Below, one piece after another: positions 1 through 7,187 of a stretch of 38,386 bases of DNA. Origin of the DNA: CAZVNZ01 sp964628515 (GTDB lineage Bacteria > Bacillota > Clostridia > Christensenellales > Christensenellaceae); NCBI GenBank assembly GCA_964628515.1, contig CAZVNZ010000030.1, positions 1-38,386 of the forward strand, in the 5' to 3' direction. The notes beneath the pieces were generated by a model. The model was not told the origin of the DNA. It was given only the letters and a program-made list of their open reading frames with translations, and searched no databases. Numbering within the stretch: the first letter of the stretch is position 1; each line of letters opens with the position of its first letter. Made by a program: the position numbers and the translations under genes.

Positions 1-25
1 AGTAATAACATTATTTTTTTGGATA

Positions 26-49
26 AAGTGTCACCTATCATTGACACTT
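26..49. repeat. Perfect 8-bp inverted repeat with 8-nt loop
   Basis: AAGTGTCA and TGACACTT flank an 8-base loop. Neither strand has a convincing T-run after the stem, so an operator or mRNA hairpin is as likely as a terminator. Nothing else is recognisable in the first 100 bases. Confidence 0.4.
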
Positions 50-105
50 CAACAACAAAATAATTGAGTTTTTGCGCATATTTTCTTTTAAATATGGTAA
101 ATTTT

Positions 106-120
106 TGGTATAATGATACC
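106..120 (+). promoter_or_regulatory. Extended -10 promoter with overlapping palindrome, upstream of gpsA-like gene
   Basis: TGGTATAAT gives a TGN-extended -10 box (TATAAT at 109-114). No good -35 box lies 17 bases upstream, as is usual for extended -10 promoters. The -10 box sits inside the inverted repeat GGTAT-aatg-ATACC (107-120), which could be a repressor site. Confidence 0.55.
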
Positions 121-160
121 AAATACAAGTAAAATTCGGCAAAAAAGGAAGGTTTAATAA

Positions 161-1198
161 ATGAGTATAATTACTGTTGTAGGCTCGGGAATGATGGGCT
201 CCGCCATTGTAATGCCACCCTTTGAAAACAGACATGAAATACGTTTGGTAGGCACACATTTAGACAGAGAGATAATAGATTACGCAAGAAAAACGGGAGA
301 GCACTTAACCATGAAGCGCTCTTTGCCCACAGGCTTTAAGTATTTTCAGCTTGAAGAGTTGGCTACTGCGCTTACCGGTGCGGATTTGCTTGTTTGCGGA
401 GTAAGCAGTTTTGGTGTGGATTGGTTTTTAGAGGAGATACTCCCTAAAATCCCCGAAAGCTTGCCTATACTTTCCGTAACCAAAGGTATGGTGGACACTT
501 CAGAGGGGGAGCTTATTCCCTACCCCTTTATATATAAGGAGAAGTTTAAAAATCACAGTATTAATGCGGTTGGCGGCCCTTGCACAAGCTACGAGCTTGC
601 AGACAAAGATCCAACCCACGTTTGTTTTTGCGGAGAGGATATTACCACTTTGCGCAAAATAAAAGCAATGTTTGAAACAAACTATTATCACATTAGTTTA
701 TCTACGGATATAGTGGGTGTAGAATGTGCGGTTGCCATGAAAAACGCATATGCCCTTGGTGTTTGCCTTGCCATTGGATTATCCGAAAGGTTAGAGGGGA
801 TAGGTGGCAAGGAGCATTATAATTCTCAAGCGGCATTATTTGGGCAGGGTGTCAAAGAGATGACAACCCTACTAAAACTAATAGGCGGTGGAGCGCAGAA
901 CATTATTTACGGCGCCGGGGATTTATATGTAACCGTATTTGGCGGACGCACACGCAAAATAGGCATTTTACTTGGCAGAGGACTTAGCTTTGAAGATGCT
1001 ATGAAGGAGTTAAGCGGAATTACATTAGAATCCATAGTAATTGCAACACGTACCGCAAGAGCGGTAAGAAAGCTTATTGCAAAAGGAGTTGCACGTAGTG
1101 AGGACTTCCCACTACTCCTACATATAGACGATATAATAAATAACCATGCGTCTGTACACATACCATGGAGTGCTTTTGAGGGCGAAACAACAATATGA
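161..1198 (+). CDS. gpsA: Glycerol-3-phosphate dehydrogenase-like protein (GpsA family)
   Basis: This 345-residue protein has the GpsA layout: a Rossmann glycine motif GSGMMGSA at residues 8-15, SVTKG near 105-109, a GGP motif at 138-140, the KN pair at 194-195 that matches the catalytic Lys region, and GAGDLYVT at 251-258 followed by GGRTRKIG. GpsA reduces dihydroxyacetone phosphate to sn-glycerol 3-phosphate with NAD(P)H for phospholipid synthesis in the cytoplasm. The sequence diverges from textbook GpsA (GGPCTS rather than GPSFA), so another 2-hydroxyacid or sugar-phosphate substrate is possible. The start has an AAGGAAGG ribosome binding site. Its TGA stop overlaps the next ATG in ATGA, so the two genes are translationally coupled. 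Confidence 0.75.
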   Translation: MSIITVVGSGMMGSAIVMPPFENRHEIRLVGTHLDREIIDYARKTGEHLTMKRSLPTGFKYFQLEELATALTGADLLVCGVSSFGVDWFLEEILPKIPESLPILSVTKGMVDTSEGELIPYPFIYKEKFKNHSINAVGGPCTSYELADKDPTHVCFCGEDITTLRKIKAMFETNYYHISLSTDIVGVECAVAMKNAYALGVCLAIGLSERLEGIGGKEHYNSQAALFGQGVKEMTTLLKLIGGGAQNIIYGAGDLYVTVFGGRTRKIGILLGRGLSFEDAMKELSGITLESIVIATRTARAVRKLIAKGVARSEDFPLLLHIDDIINNHASVHIPWSAFEGETTI

Positions 1199-1599
1199 GC
1201 AACACAGGTTTTTATATTTTTGCCTTTATTTTTGGGGTTATGCTACCCTTACTTATGATTTTTATGGGCAGAGTGTTTGAAAAAAAACCTCCAAAAAGCA
1301 TTAATTACATTTACGGTTTTCGCACAACAATGTCTATGAAAAACACAAAAACTTGGGAGTATGCCCACAAACGTTGTGGAATACTTTGGAAAAAAATAGG
1401 TATAATACTGCTGATTGTAACAATAGCCACAAACCTTGTATGTATTCCTTTTATAAACACAAAGGATAGTATAGGCATTATCCTTTTAATAGTTATGGCT
1501 GTGCAACTATTTATGCTTATAGCCACAGTTTTTTTTGTAGAAAAGGAGCTAAAGGCAAAATTTGATAAAAACGGTATAATGCGAGAGGATGTAAAATAG
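1195..1599 (+). CDS. SdpI-family integral membrane protein
   Basis: The 134-residue protein has three hydrophobic segments (about 5-25, 66-86 and 91-114). Between the first and second it carries the SdpI signature YGFRTTMSMKNTKTWEYAH (about 40-58). SdpI of Bacillus is an immunity and signal-transducing membrane protein against the SdpC toxin, but most homologues have no known partner. No sdpC-like gene is visible here. It overlaps the upstream gpsA-like gene by four bases, so it is expressed from the same mRNA. It ends in TAG; reading through would add only ten residues before a TAA at 1630. Confidence 0.75.
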   Translation: MSNTGFYIFAFIFGVMLPLLMIFMGRVFEKKPPKSINYIYGFRTTMSMKNTKTWEYAHKRCGILWKKIGIILLIVTIATNLVCIPFINTKDSIGIILLIVMAVQLFMLIATVFFVEKELKAKFDKNGIMREDVK

Positions 1600-1633
1600 C
1601 CCTTTAGCATTATACCGTCAATTATAGTTTAAT

Positions 1634-1930
1634 TTATTTTTTAATAGGCACTATGGCAAGGGTTTTGCCTAAGGGGGCTAACACCTTTAATACCGTTTCT
1701 ATTTGAGGGCTTGTGTTTCCTTTTTCCATACGTGCGATAATAGGTTGCTTTACTCCGCTTAATTCCTCAAGCTTTTTTTGGCTTATGCCCTTTTCGTTTC
1801 TTGCTTTTATAAGCTCTCCTATAAGCGCCACACGTAAATTACTTTGCGCTATTTCTTCGGGTGTGAAAAGCTCATCTCTCACTTCATCCCAGCTACTGCC
1901 AATGGCAGGATTATCCGTTATTTTATTCAT
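1634..1930 (-). CDS. higA: XRE-family antitoxin (HigA-like)
   Basis: This 98-residue protein has a C-terminal helix-turn-helix of the XRE class (about residues 33-87; core SQKKLEELSGVKQPIIARMEKG) preceded by a short acidic arm. It lies directly downstream of the RelE/HigB-type toxin and overlaps its end by eight bases, the toxin-first order typical of higBA. The antitoxin should neutralise the toxin by direct binding and repress the shared promoter at 2310-2338. The ribosome binding site is GAAAGGGG. The assignment as an antitoxin comes from the combination of fold and neighbour. Confidence 0.85.
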   Translation of the reverse strand: MNKITDNPAIGSSWDEVRDELFTPEEIAQSNLRVALIGELIKARNEKGISQKKLEELSGVKQPIIARMEKGNTSPQIETVLKVLAPLGKTLAIVPIKK

Positions 1931-2285
1931 ATAAAACGCCCCTTTCTGTTAAGTCTGCATACTCTCGTTTTGCTTTTTCGATTTCCCTTTTTGGTGTTTT
2001 TTGTGTTTTTTTCGTAAATTGATGTAACAGCACATAGTTTCCCCGTACCCATCCTACAAACAGTATCCTGTCTCTAAGTGGTCTAAGCTCCCATATTTCT
2101 CCTTCTATATGCTTTAAATAAGGCTCTCCAGCTTGTGTTCCGTACTCACTCAGCGCTTGAATATAGTCATTATACTTGCTTAGTTTTATACGGCTGTCCT
2201 TGTCTTTCCTTTTTGCTAATTCGGCTAAGTAGTCTCTTATTGGCTCGCTACCATTTTTATCTCTATAAAAAAATACCTTGTGCAA
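1923..2285 (-). CDS. higB: RelE/HigB-type toxin (phage Gp49-like), TTG start
   Basis: The 120-residue product starts HKVFFYRDKNG and contains the Gp49/HigB core (IWELRPLRDRILFVGWVRGNYVLLHQFTKKTQKTP), which is typical of ribosome-dependent mRNA interferases. I chose TTG at 2285 rather than the upstream ATG at 2342 for two reasons. An AGAGGGGG ribosome binding site lies just before the TTG. The promoter at 2310-2338 lies between the two candidates, so the upstream ATG would not be transcribed from it. The C-terminus keeps the TPKREIEKAKREYADL helix normal for the family. It forms one operon with the antitoxin. Confidence 0.85.
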   Translation of the reverse strand: MHKVFFYRDKNGSEPIRDYLAELAKRKDKDSRIKLSKYNDYIQALSEYGTQAGEPYLKHIEGEIWELRPLRDRILFVGWVRGNYVLLHQFTKKTQKTPKREIEKAKREYADLTERGVLYE

Positions 2286-2309
2286 TGCTATCCCCCTCTC
2301 TTTGATACC

Positions 2310-2338
2310 ATTATACCTAAAAGTTATTGAGATGTCAA
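2310..2338 (-). promoter_or_regulatory. Consensus promoter of the toxin-antitoxin operon
   Basis: On the minus strand TTGACA and TATAAT, both perfect consensus hexamers, are separated by exactly 17 bases. Transcription should begin about 18 bases before the TTG start. Such a strong promoter fits an autorepressed toxin-antitoxin operon. Confidence 0.85.
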
Positions 2339-2402
2339 GCACTTTTAAGTTATTATATCACTCTTGATATAGGGGGCAAACTATAATGCCACTAACGTTT
2401 AA

Positions 2403-3056
2403 TTACCCCTCGTAATTTCCTGCGTCCTCTTTAAACTGTGCCCACGCATCCTCGTTTTCCACAAAAAACTTTGGGCAGTTTTTCCCTGTAATATCGTAAT
2501 GTCTTATAATATTTTCTTTGGTTAAGTTAAATTCCGTCAGTAACCATGAGGTTATTTTGGTTAGAGAATTATACGTTGCATCAGCAAATTTTCCCGTTTC
2601 GTCCGGATGGCATACCTCTATGGAAATTGTGTCCTTGTTTCTGTCGTTGCTTGCGGAGGATTTTTCGTCTAAGGGCACACATTGGATAACCTCGCCGTCT
2701 AACCCCACAATAAAATGTGCACTTACTTCCGAGTCTTTGTTGTTAAAATAATTTCTGTTTTGCAATGCCGTACTTTTGGGGTTTGCCACATAATGCACAA
2801 CGATGTCTTTAACACCGCCCTCTAATTTTACCCCTCTTCGTGATGCGCCATCTATGTCTATTAGCTTAACATCCACCCAGTCGGGCGCTTTCTTACCTTC
2901 GTTTATTTCCGCTCCGTTTGTTTGTCCGCCCTCCCCTTCTTCTCCGCTTACAAAGGTTTTTTCTCCTCCCTTTGCATCTGTATTACAGCCTGTTAAAGCC
3001 ATCATCATCATAAAAGTCAATAGTGTAACTGTAAGTAGTGGTTTTTTAATATTCAT
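2403..3056 (-). CDS. N-acetylmuramoyl-L-alanine amidase lipoprotein (Amidase_2)
   Basis: The 217-residue protein begins with a lipoprotein signal peptide ending in LTGC (Cys24), so it should be anchored outside the membrane. After a Gly/Glu-rich linker comes an Amidase_2 domain (about 75-205). IVVHYV supplies the first zinc His, SIEVCHP lies in the core, and RHYDITGKNCP supplies the second His and the Cys ligand position. The family hydrolyses the bond between N-acetylmuramate and L-alanine in peptidoglycan. It appears to be a single-gene unit, divergent from the zinc-ribbon gene. A role in wall turnover rather than phage lysis is inferred from the lipobox. Confidence 0.85.
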   Translation of the reverse strand: MNIKKPLLTVTLLTFMMMMALTGCNTDAKGGEKTFVSGEEGEGGQTNGAEINEGKKAPDWVDVKLIDIDGASRRGVKLEGGVKDIVVHYVANPKSTALQNRNYFNNKDSEVSAHFIVGLDGEVIQCVPLDEKSSASNDRNKDTISIEVCHPDETGKFADATYNSLTKITSWLLTEFNLTKENIIRHYDITGKNCPKFFVENEDAWAQFKEDAGNYEG

Positions 3057-3168
3057 TTTTTACCTCGCTGTTAAATTTTTTCAAGTATACACTATTATAC
3101 TAATTATATTGGCATTTTCAACCCATTGTTAAGATTTTGTTTACATTAAATTTACCTAAACCATTAAA

Positions 3169-3197
3169 TTGCAGTAAAAATATTATTGTGATATACT
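3169..3197 (+). promoter_or_regulatory. Promoter of the zinc-ribbon protein / GNAT operon
   Basis: TTGCAG, a 17-base spacer and TATACT precede the ATG at 3250 by about 50 bases. Both hexamers are near consensus and the spacing is ideal. Confidence 0.6.
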
Positions 3198-3249
3198 ATT
3201 AAAAATGTTATGATATTAGCATTAAACTATTATTACTCACGGAGTGTTT

Positions 3250-3642
3250 ATGAACTGGTTAAGAAAATTTATGTATGGACGCTACGGCTCCGATCAACTG
3301 AATATGGCACTTTTAATACTATCTATTGCGCTTACCGTGGTATTTTGGTTTGTGCCTGTGGGGCTTTTGGGCTATCTTGGGTTTATCCCCATTATTATAT
3401 GCTTTTACAGAATGTTTTCCAAAAACATCACAAAGCGTCAACAGGAAAACTATGTGTTTTTAAAATGGTGGTATAACGTAAAAAGTAAGTTTGCCTCTAT
3501 AAAAACACGTATTAAATCTATGAAAACTCATAAATACTATAAATGCCCCAAATGCAAAAAAGAACTGCGTGTGCCTAAAGGCAAGGGCAAGATTTCCATT
3601 ACCTGCCCTAACTGCAAGGAGAAATTTACAAGGAAGACATAA
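3250..3642 (+). CDS. Small membrane protein with C-terminal zinc ribbon
   Basis: The 130-residue protein has two transmembrane segments (about 18-52, rich in Val, Leu, Ile and Phe), a basic linker, and a C-terminal four-cysteine zinc ribbon: CPKC followed by CPNC about 20 residues later. The ATG at 3250 is preferred over an in-frame GTG six bases upstream because GGAG lies five bases before it. Proteins of this plan are common in Firmicutes and usually uncharacterised; a zinc-binding membrane adaptor is a guess. It is followed after three bases by an acetyltransferase and probably shares its mRNA. Confidence 0.75.
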   Translation: MNWLRKFMYGRYGSDQLNMALLILSIALTVVFWFVPVGLLGYLGFIPIIICFYRMFSKNITKRQQENYVFLKWWYNVKSKFASIKTRIKSMKTHKYYKCPKCKKELRVPKGKGKISITCPNCKEKFTRKT

Positions 3643-3645
3643 GCT

Positions 3646-4155
3646 ATGGATATGCAATTCTCACTTAGAAAATGGAGACCGGAAGATGCACCCAACGTTG
3701 CAAAGTATGCAAACAACGAAAAAATCGCCTGCAATTTAAGGGATGGATTTCCCTATCCTTACAGCATTGAAGACGCTTACGATTTTATTGAAGATTGCCT
3801 TGCTAAAGGGGATAAGCACCAATGTTGTCGTGCCATTGCAATAAACGATATTACCGTTGGCAGTATAGGCATTTTTATTGGCACGGATGTTTACAGCAAA
3901 AGCGGAGAAATCGGCTATTGGCTTGCAGAAGAGTTTTGGAATAAGGGCATAGTAACAAAGGCAATTAAGCAAATGTGCAAGTACGCCTTTGAAAACTACG
4001 ATATAGTGCGTATTCACGCACAAGCCTACGCCCCCAACCTTGCATCTCGAAAGGTACTGGAAAAAGCAGGTTTTACCCTTGAAGGCATTATGAAAAACGG
4101 CATATATAAAAAGGGCAAATACTTGGATTATTGTATGTATGCCCTTTTAAAATAA
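3646..4155 (+). CDS. GNAT-family N-acetyltransferase (RimJ/RimL-like)
   Basis: The 169-residue protein has the order of GNAT motifs seen in RimJ/RimL-type and small-molecule acetyltransferases: LRKWRPEDA at the N-terminus, GSIGIF and GEIGYWLAEEFWNKGIVTKAI in the acetyl-CoA binding centre, then RIHAQAYAPNLASRKVLEKAGFTLEG. It should transfer an acetyl group from acetyl-CoA to a protein N-terminus or small amine in the cytoplasm; the substrate cannot be read from the sequence. It starts three bases after the zinc-ribbon gene stop. The two convergent genes at 4155 and 4189 leave only 33 bases with no clear terminator. Confidence 0.85.
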   Translation: MDMQFSLRKWRPEDAPNVAKYANNEKIACNLRDGFPYPYSIEDAYDFIEDCLAKGDKHQCCRAIAINDITVGSIGIFIGTDVYSKSGEIGYWLAEEFWNKGIVTKAIKQMCKYAFENYDIVRIHAQAYAPNLASRKVLEKAGFTLEGIMKNGIYKKGKYLDYCMYALLK

Positions 4156-4188
4156 CTTAATTTTTATTTTTACTTAGTTTTTAGCCAA

Positions 4189-5970
4189 TTACTTTAAATT
4201 AACCCCGAAAATACGCTCTCCTCTTGTGCCTACAACTACCGTGTTGTTAAATACCGCAGGGGTAGCTTCTATATTCTCGCCTAAGTTTATCGTGCTTACA
4301 ACCTCGCCGTTTGTGCCGTCGATTAACTTCATATTTCCGCCATTATCACACTGAATTAAATACCCTTTGTTGTCCGCAGTATACACCGCAACCGGTGACG
4401 ACCAAGCGTATCTGTCCATTTTATGCTCCCAAATTACACTACCTGTGTTTTTATCGTAGGCAACAAGCAGACCCTCGTCCTTACTGCCTGTACGTGCTAC
4501 GGCAAAAATCACCATGCCTTCCATATTGCCTCGTCCAAGTACGGGGGATGCCAATATTCCGCCGTCCACCTTGTTTACATAATAGCAGGTGTAGGGTACT
4601 TCCCAAACAATTTCCCCTGTAAGTCCGTTGATTTTGCGCACATATGCCGTGCCCGTTTCCTCTCCCTCTATAATTTGCTTGTCGATTTCGCTACCCGTGT
4701 ATAAATATACGTTTTCCCCCTCTTCTTCAAGGAGTAGGCTTGCGTCCGAATCGTCTGTGATGTCTTGGGCATACACTAATTTCATGGTGTTTAAATCCAC
4801 GCATTGCAACCAACCTCCGTTATCCGTAAAAAACAAATAGTTTTTCCATGCGGCCGCAGAGTTTTCCATGCCGTACCAACGTCCTGTGCCTGCATCGTCC
4901 GTATTAAGAGGGGTGGTGTATCTGTATTTTACAGGCTCGTCAGGATTTATAGAAACGGTGCCCGCTCCCCTGTCAAACTCGGAATTTAGCTTTGTTGTGT
5001 ACAAAATGCCGTTTTCTCCCGGCCAAATTAGCGTGTCCGCATCCTCTGCCACTAAGGGCGAGCTATCGTAGGCTTGCCAAGAATCTCTGTAAGAAAACTC
5101 GTCTTTGGTTTCGTAGCCGTATTTGTAAAGCACCTTGCAATCAATTAAGCTGTACACATACATATATGTGTTATCCCAATTATTTTCTCCGCTTAAACCA
5201 ACGCCCTGCCCCACATATAAAAGGGGATACCCTCGTGGGTCTACACTTGCCGTGCCTTTTATGGTTACTCCCATATCTATTGGCTCTCTTGTGTATTTGC
5301 CGTCCTCTAAATCTATAAAATAAATTTTGCCGTCCATTGTGGGGTAAATAACCTCTGTAAGATTATCCTTTTGCTTTTTTTCGTCTTTTATATTCATCAT
5401 AAGGCGCATATCAGCGTCCCAATTTATTATTAACGGTTGCCCCGTCCAGCCACTTCCCGACCATTTGGTGAGAGTGCCTGTTTTAACCTCCCAACCCTTT
5501 TCTAATTTATTTTCCTCTAAGCTTATTTGTCCGTAGCTACCGAAATTTCTGTAATTGTTACCTCTAAATGTGGAAATACCCTTTAGTTTTGTGTATTCGT
5601 CTCCTGTGGGGAAGGATATTTTATTTGCTCTGTCGTAGGTTTGGGCTATTTGCCCGTCCACAGAAATATCCGTTTTAAACCCAAACTCCTCGGGGTTTGT
5701 GGCGGCAACCGCCGAAGGCATACCGTCTATTGCTTGGGGGGGTGCGCTTTGAGTTGCCTCGGGTGTTGCTTGAGGTTGTGCGCTTACCGTAGGGGTGGGG
5801 GTGGGAGTTTCTTTTTTATCTCCAAAATTCAGTTTACCCGTAAAAAACATTACGGCAAAAATTATGCCTGCCACAATGCCTGCAACTATGGCAATAAACA
5901 CAAAAAATCTGCCACTTACTCTAACGTGTCTGCTTTTAGGTCTTCTATATCTGTTATGGTATCTTCTCAT
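4189..5970 (-). CDS. Membrane-anchored PQQ-like beta-propeller protein
   Basis: The 593-residue protein has a very basic N-terminus (residues 1-20), one transmembrane helix (about 21-44), a Pro/Thr-rich extracellular linker (about 54-85), then a large repeat domain. The repeats carry typical PQQ/BamB-like blades such as DGKIYFIDLEDGK, GWLQCVDLNTMKLV, GLLVAYDKNTGSVIWEH and GGNMKLIDGTNGEVV. Cofactor binding is not implied, because many such propellers are scaffolds. Being held on the outer face of the membrane suggests a role in wall or surface protein assembly. It is transcribed alone and divergently from the XRE gene at 6210. The linker resembles that of the NlpC/P60 protein at 20578. Confidence 0.85.
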   Translation of the reverse strand: MRRYHNRYRRPKSRHVRVSGRFFVFIAIVAGIVAGIIFAVMFFTGKLNFGDKKETPTPTPTVSAQPQATPEATQSAPPQAIDGMPSAVAATNPEEFGFKTDISVDGQIAQTYDRANKISFPTGDEYTKLKGISTFRGNNYRNFGSYGQISLEENKLEKGWEVKTGTLTKWSGSGWTGQPLIINWDADMRLMMNIKDEKKQKDNLTEVIYPTMDGKIYFIDLEDGKYTREPIDMGVTIKGTASVDPRGYPLLYVGQGVGLSGENNWDNTYMYVYSLIDCKVLYKYGYETKDEFSYRDSWQAYDSSPLVAEDADTLIWPGENGILYTTKLNSEFDRGAGTVSINPDEPVKYRYTTPLNTDDAGTGRWYGMENSAAAWKNYLFFTDNGGWLQCVDLNTMKLVYAQDITDDSDASLLLEEEGENVYLYTGSEIDKQIIEGEETGTAYVRKINGLTGEIVWEVPYTCYYVNKVDGGILASPVLGRGNMEGMVIFAVARTGSKDEGLLVAYDKNTGSVIWEHKMDRYAWSSPVAVYTADNKGYLIQCDNGGNMKLIDGTNGEVVSTINLGENIEATPAVFNNTVVVGTRGERIFGVNLK

Positions 5971-6091
5971 TAAATATTACCTGCTTGTTTATTATACTTA
6001 TGCTATTATACAACATATTTTAATAAATTTACATAGTAATATAAATTTTAATAATTATTTTACCTATACATTTATATATGTTAATAATATG

Positions 6092-6112
6092 TGTAAGTGT
6101 TGTAAACTTACA
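6092..6112. promoter_or_regulatory. Inverted repeat upstream of the XRE gene, candidate operator
   Basis: TGTAAGT and ACTTACA form a perfect 7-bp inverted repeat separated by seven bases, 20 bases upstream of the -35 box at 6132. It could bind the XRE protein encoded just downstream or another regulator of the divergent pair. Confidence 0.4.
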
Positions 6113-6131
6113 TGTAAAATAGTTAAGTGTG

Positions 6132-6160
6132 TTGACTACACGTTTTTTGTGATATATACT
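6132..6160 (+). promoter_or_regulatory. Promoter of the XRE regulator
   Basis: TTGACT, 17 bases, TATACT: near-consensus hexamers with ideal spacing, about 50 bases before the ATG. Confidence 0.7.
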
Positions 6161-6209
6161 ATAATATATTACTGCAATAAGGGCTGAACATAATAAAAGA
6201 GGATTAAAG

Positions 6210-6554
6210 ATGATAGTTGAAAAAATTAAACAAATACGTAAAACTCTCTGCCTTTCCCAAGGGGAATTTGGGGTAAAACTCGGGGTAAGCAGAGACGTAA
6301 TAAGCAACATTGAAAACGGCAGAGTAGAGCCAAAAGATGTATTCTTAAAGCATATGTGTAACATATTTAATGTAGACATCAACTGGCTGTTAAAAGATGA
6401 AGGTACAATGTTTGAAAATGATTACAAAGAGCAAATGGAGTTAGAGGTGGTAACCTCTCTTTTTACCAACCTTAACAAAGAATACAGAGAATACGCAATT
6501 TCTCAGCTTAAGGGTTTGCTGGATTTACAAAAAACAAAAATAAGTACGAATTAG
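6210..6554 (+). CDS. XRE-family transcriptional regulator
   Basis: The 114-residue protein begins with a cro/C1-type helix-turn-helix (residues 4-62; core LSQGEFGVKLGVSRDVISNIENGRVEP). INWLLKDEG follows, the usual end of this domain in phage-like repressors, then a helical C-terminal part that may dimerise. A GAGG ribosome binding site lies before the ATG. It stands alone between the propeller gene and the DnaA-box-rich stretch. Targets are unknown; self-regulation through the upstream inverted repeat is possible. It ends in TAG; the next in-frame stops are another TAG and then a TAA, so read-through would add about 20 residues. Confidence 0.85.
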   Translation: MIVEKIKQIRKTLCLSQGEFGVKLGVSRDVISNIENGRVEPKDVFLKHMCNIFNVDINWLLKDEGTMFENDYKEQMELEVVTSLFTNLNKEYREYAISQLKGLLDLQKTKISTN

Positions 6555-7130
6555 AGCATAGTTTTTAATTTGCATTTACCATAGCTTTTTGCCTTTGTTT
6601 AAAGCTATTTTTAGATTTACCTAAAAAAATATATGAAATATTATGCAAGCTAAATTTCATTTTGTAATTAAAAGTAATTTTTGGAAATATAACTTGTTTT
6701 TTAGTGTATTCACAAAAACTTTACAATTTTTTTACTCAAAACTCTTGTGTTTTTCCTCTAAATATTGATTATTTTTAGCTTTTAAAAAAGTTATCCACAT
6801 AGTTATTCACACGTATAAAAATTAACTGAGTTTTTTTATGTATAAAACAGGCTAAAGCCTTTTATACAAAGGAATTTACTATATGTTGATAATACACTTC
6901 ATCTGTGGATAACTTGAGGCAAAAGCCTTGTTTTTATCTAAAAACAGGGGAGTTTTTATATTTTTATGCACCCTTTTTGCCAAAGAATACAAATTAGAAA
7001 AATGAATAATTTTTTAACATATTTACTAATGCAATTTTACATAATTAAAATGGTTTTGAAGTAAAAAAAAATGAAATTTCATGTTAAAAAGTTTTACTTT
7101 TTAACATTTTTTGTAATTAATAGGGTAATA
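6555..7130. other. Gene-free, very AT-rich intergenic stretch
   Basis: No open frame with a ribosome binding site or recognisable protein is visible on either strand. The stretch holds long A/T runs (6600-6780 and 6960-7130), two short inverted repeats (AGGCT-aa-AGCCT near 6849-6860 and AGGC-aaaa-GCCT near 6917-6928) and a cluster of DnaA-box-like sequences described separately. Confidence 0.7.
6791..6912. promoter_or_regulatory. Cluster of DnaA-box-like 9-mers
   Basis: Three exact matches to TTATNCACA are present: TTATCCACA at 6791-6799 (+), TTATTCACA at 6803-6811 (+) and TTATCCACA at 6904-6912 (-). Near matches are TTATACAAA at 6862-6870 (+) and TTATCAACA at 6884-6892 (-). Five sites in 122 bases inside an AT-rich gene-free stretch suggest DnaA binding. 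It is not obviously oriC, because dnaA, dnaN and rpmH are absent. Confidence 0.6.
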
Positions 7131-7168
7131 ATAAAAGCACTCGCCCCTTTACGTTACGGGGCAAGTGC
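7131..7168 (-). terminator. Rho-independent terminator of nfnAB
   Basis: GCACT-C-GCCCC pairs with GGGGC-A-AGTGC around a 10-base loop (stem 7137-7168), and TTTTAT follows on the minus strand. It lies 20 bases after the nfnB stop. Confidence 0.85.
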
Positions 7169-7187
7169 CTCATATTAATAATTACAC

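Noticed and set aside
4311..5973. Several open frames on the plus strand across the beta-propeller gene
   Set aside because: They have no ribosome binding sites and lack protein family similarity; the minus-strand propeller repeats explain the region.
6791..6912. Chromosomal oriC
   Set aside because: No dnaA, dnaN, recF or rpmH nearby and gene strands show no switch in direction here; kept only as a DnaA-box cluster.
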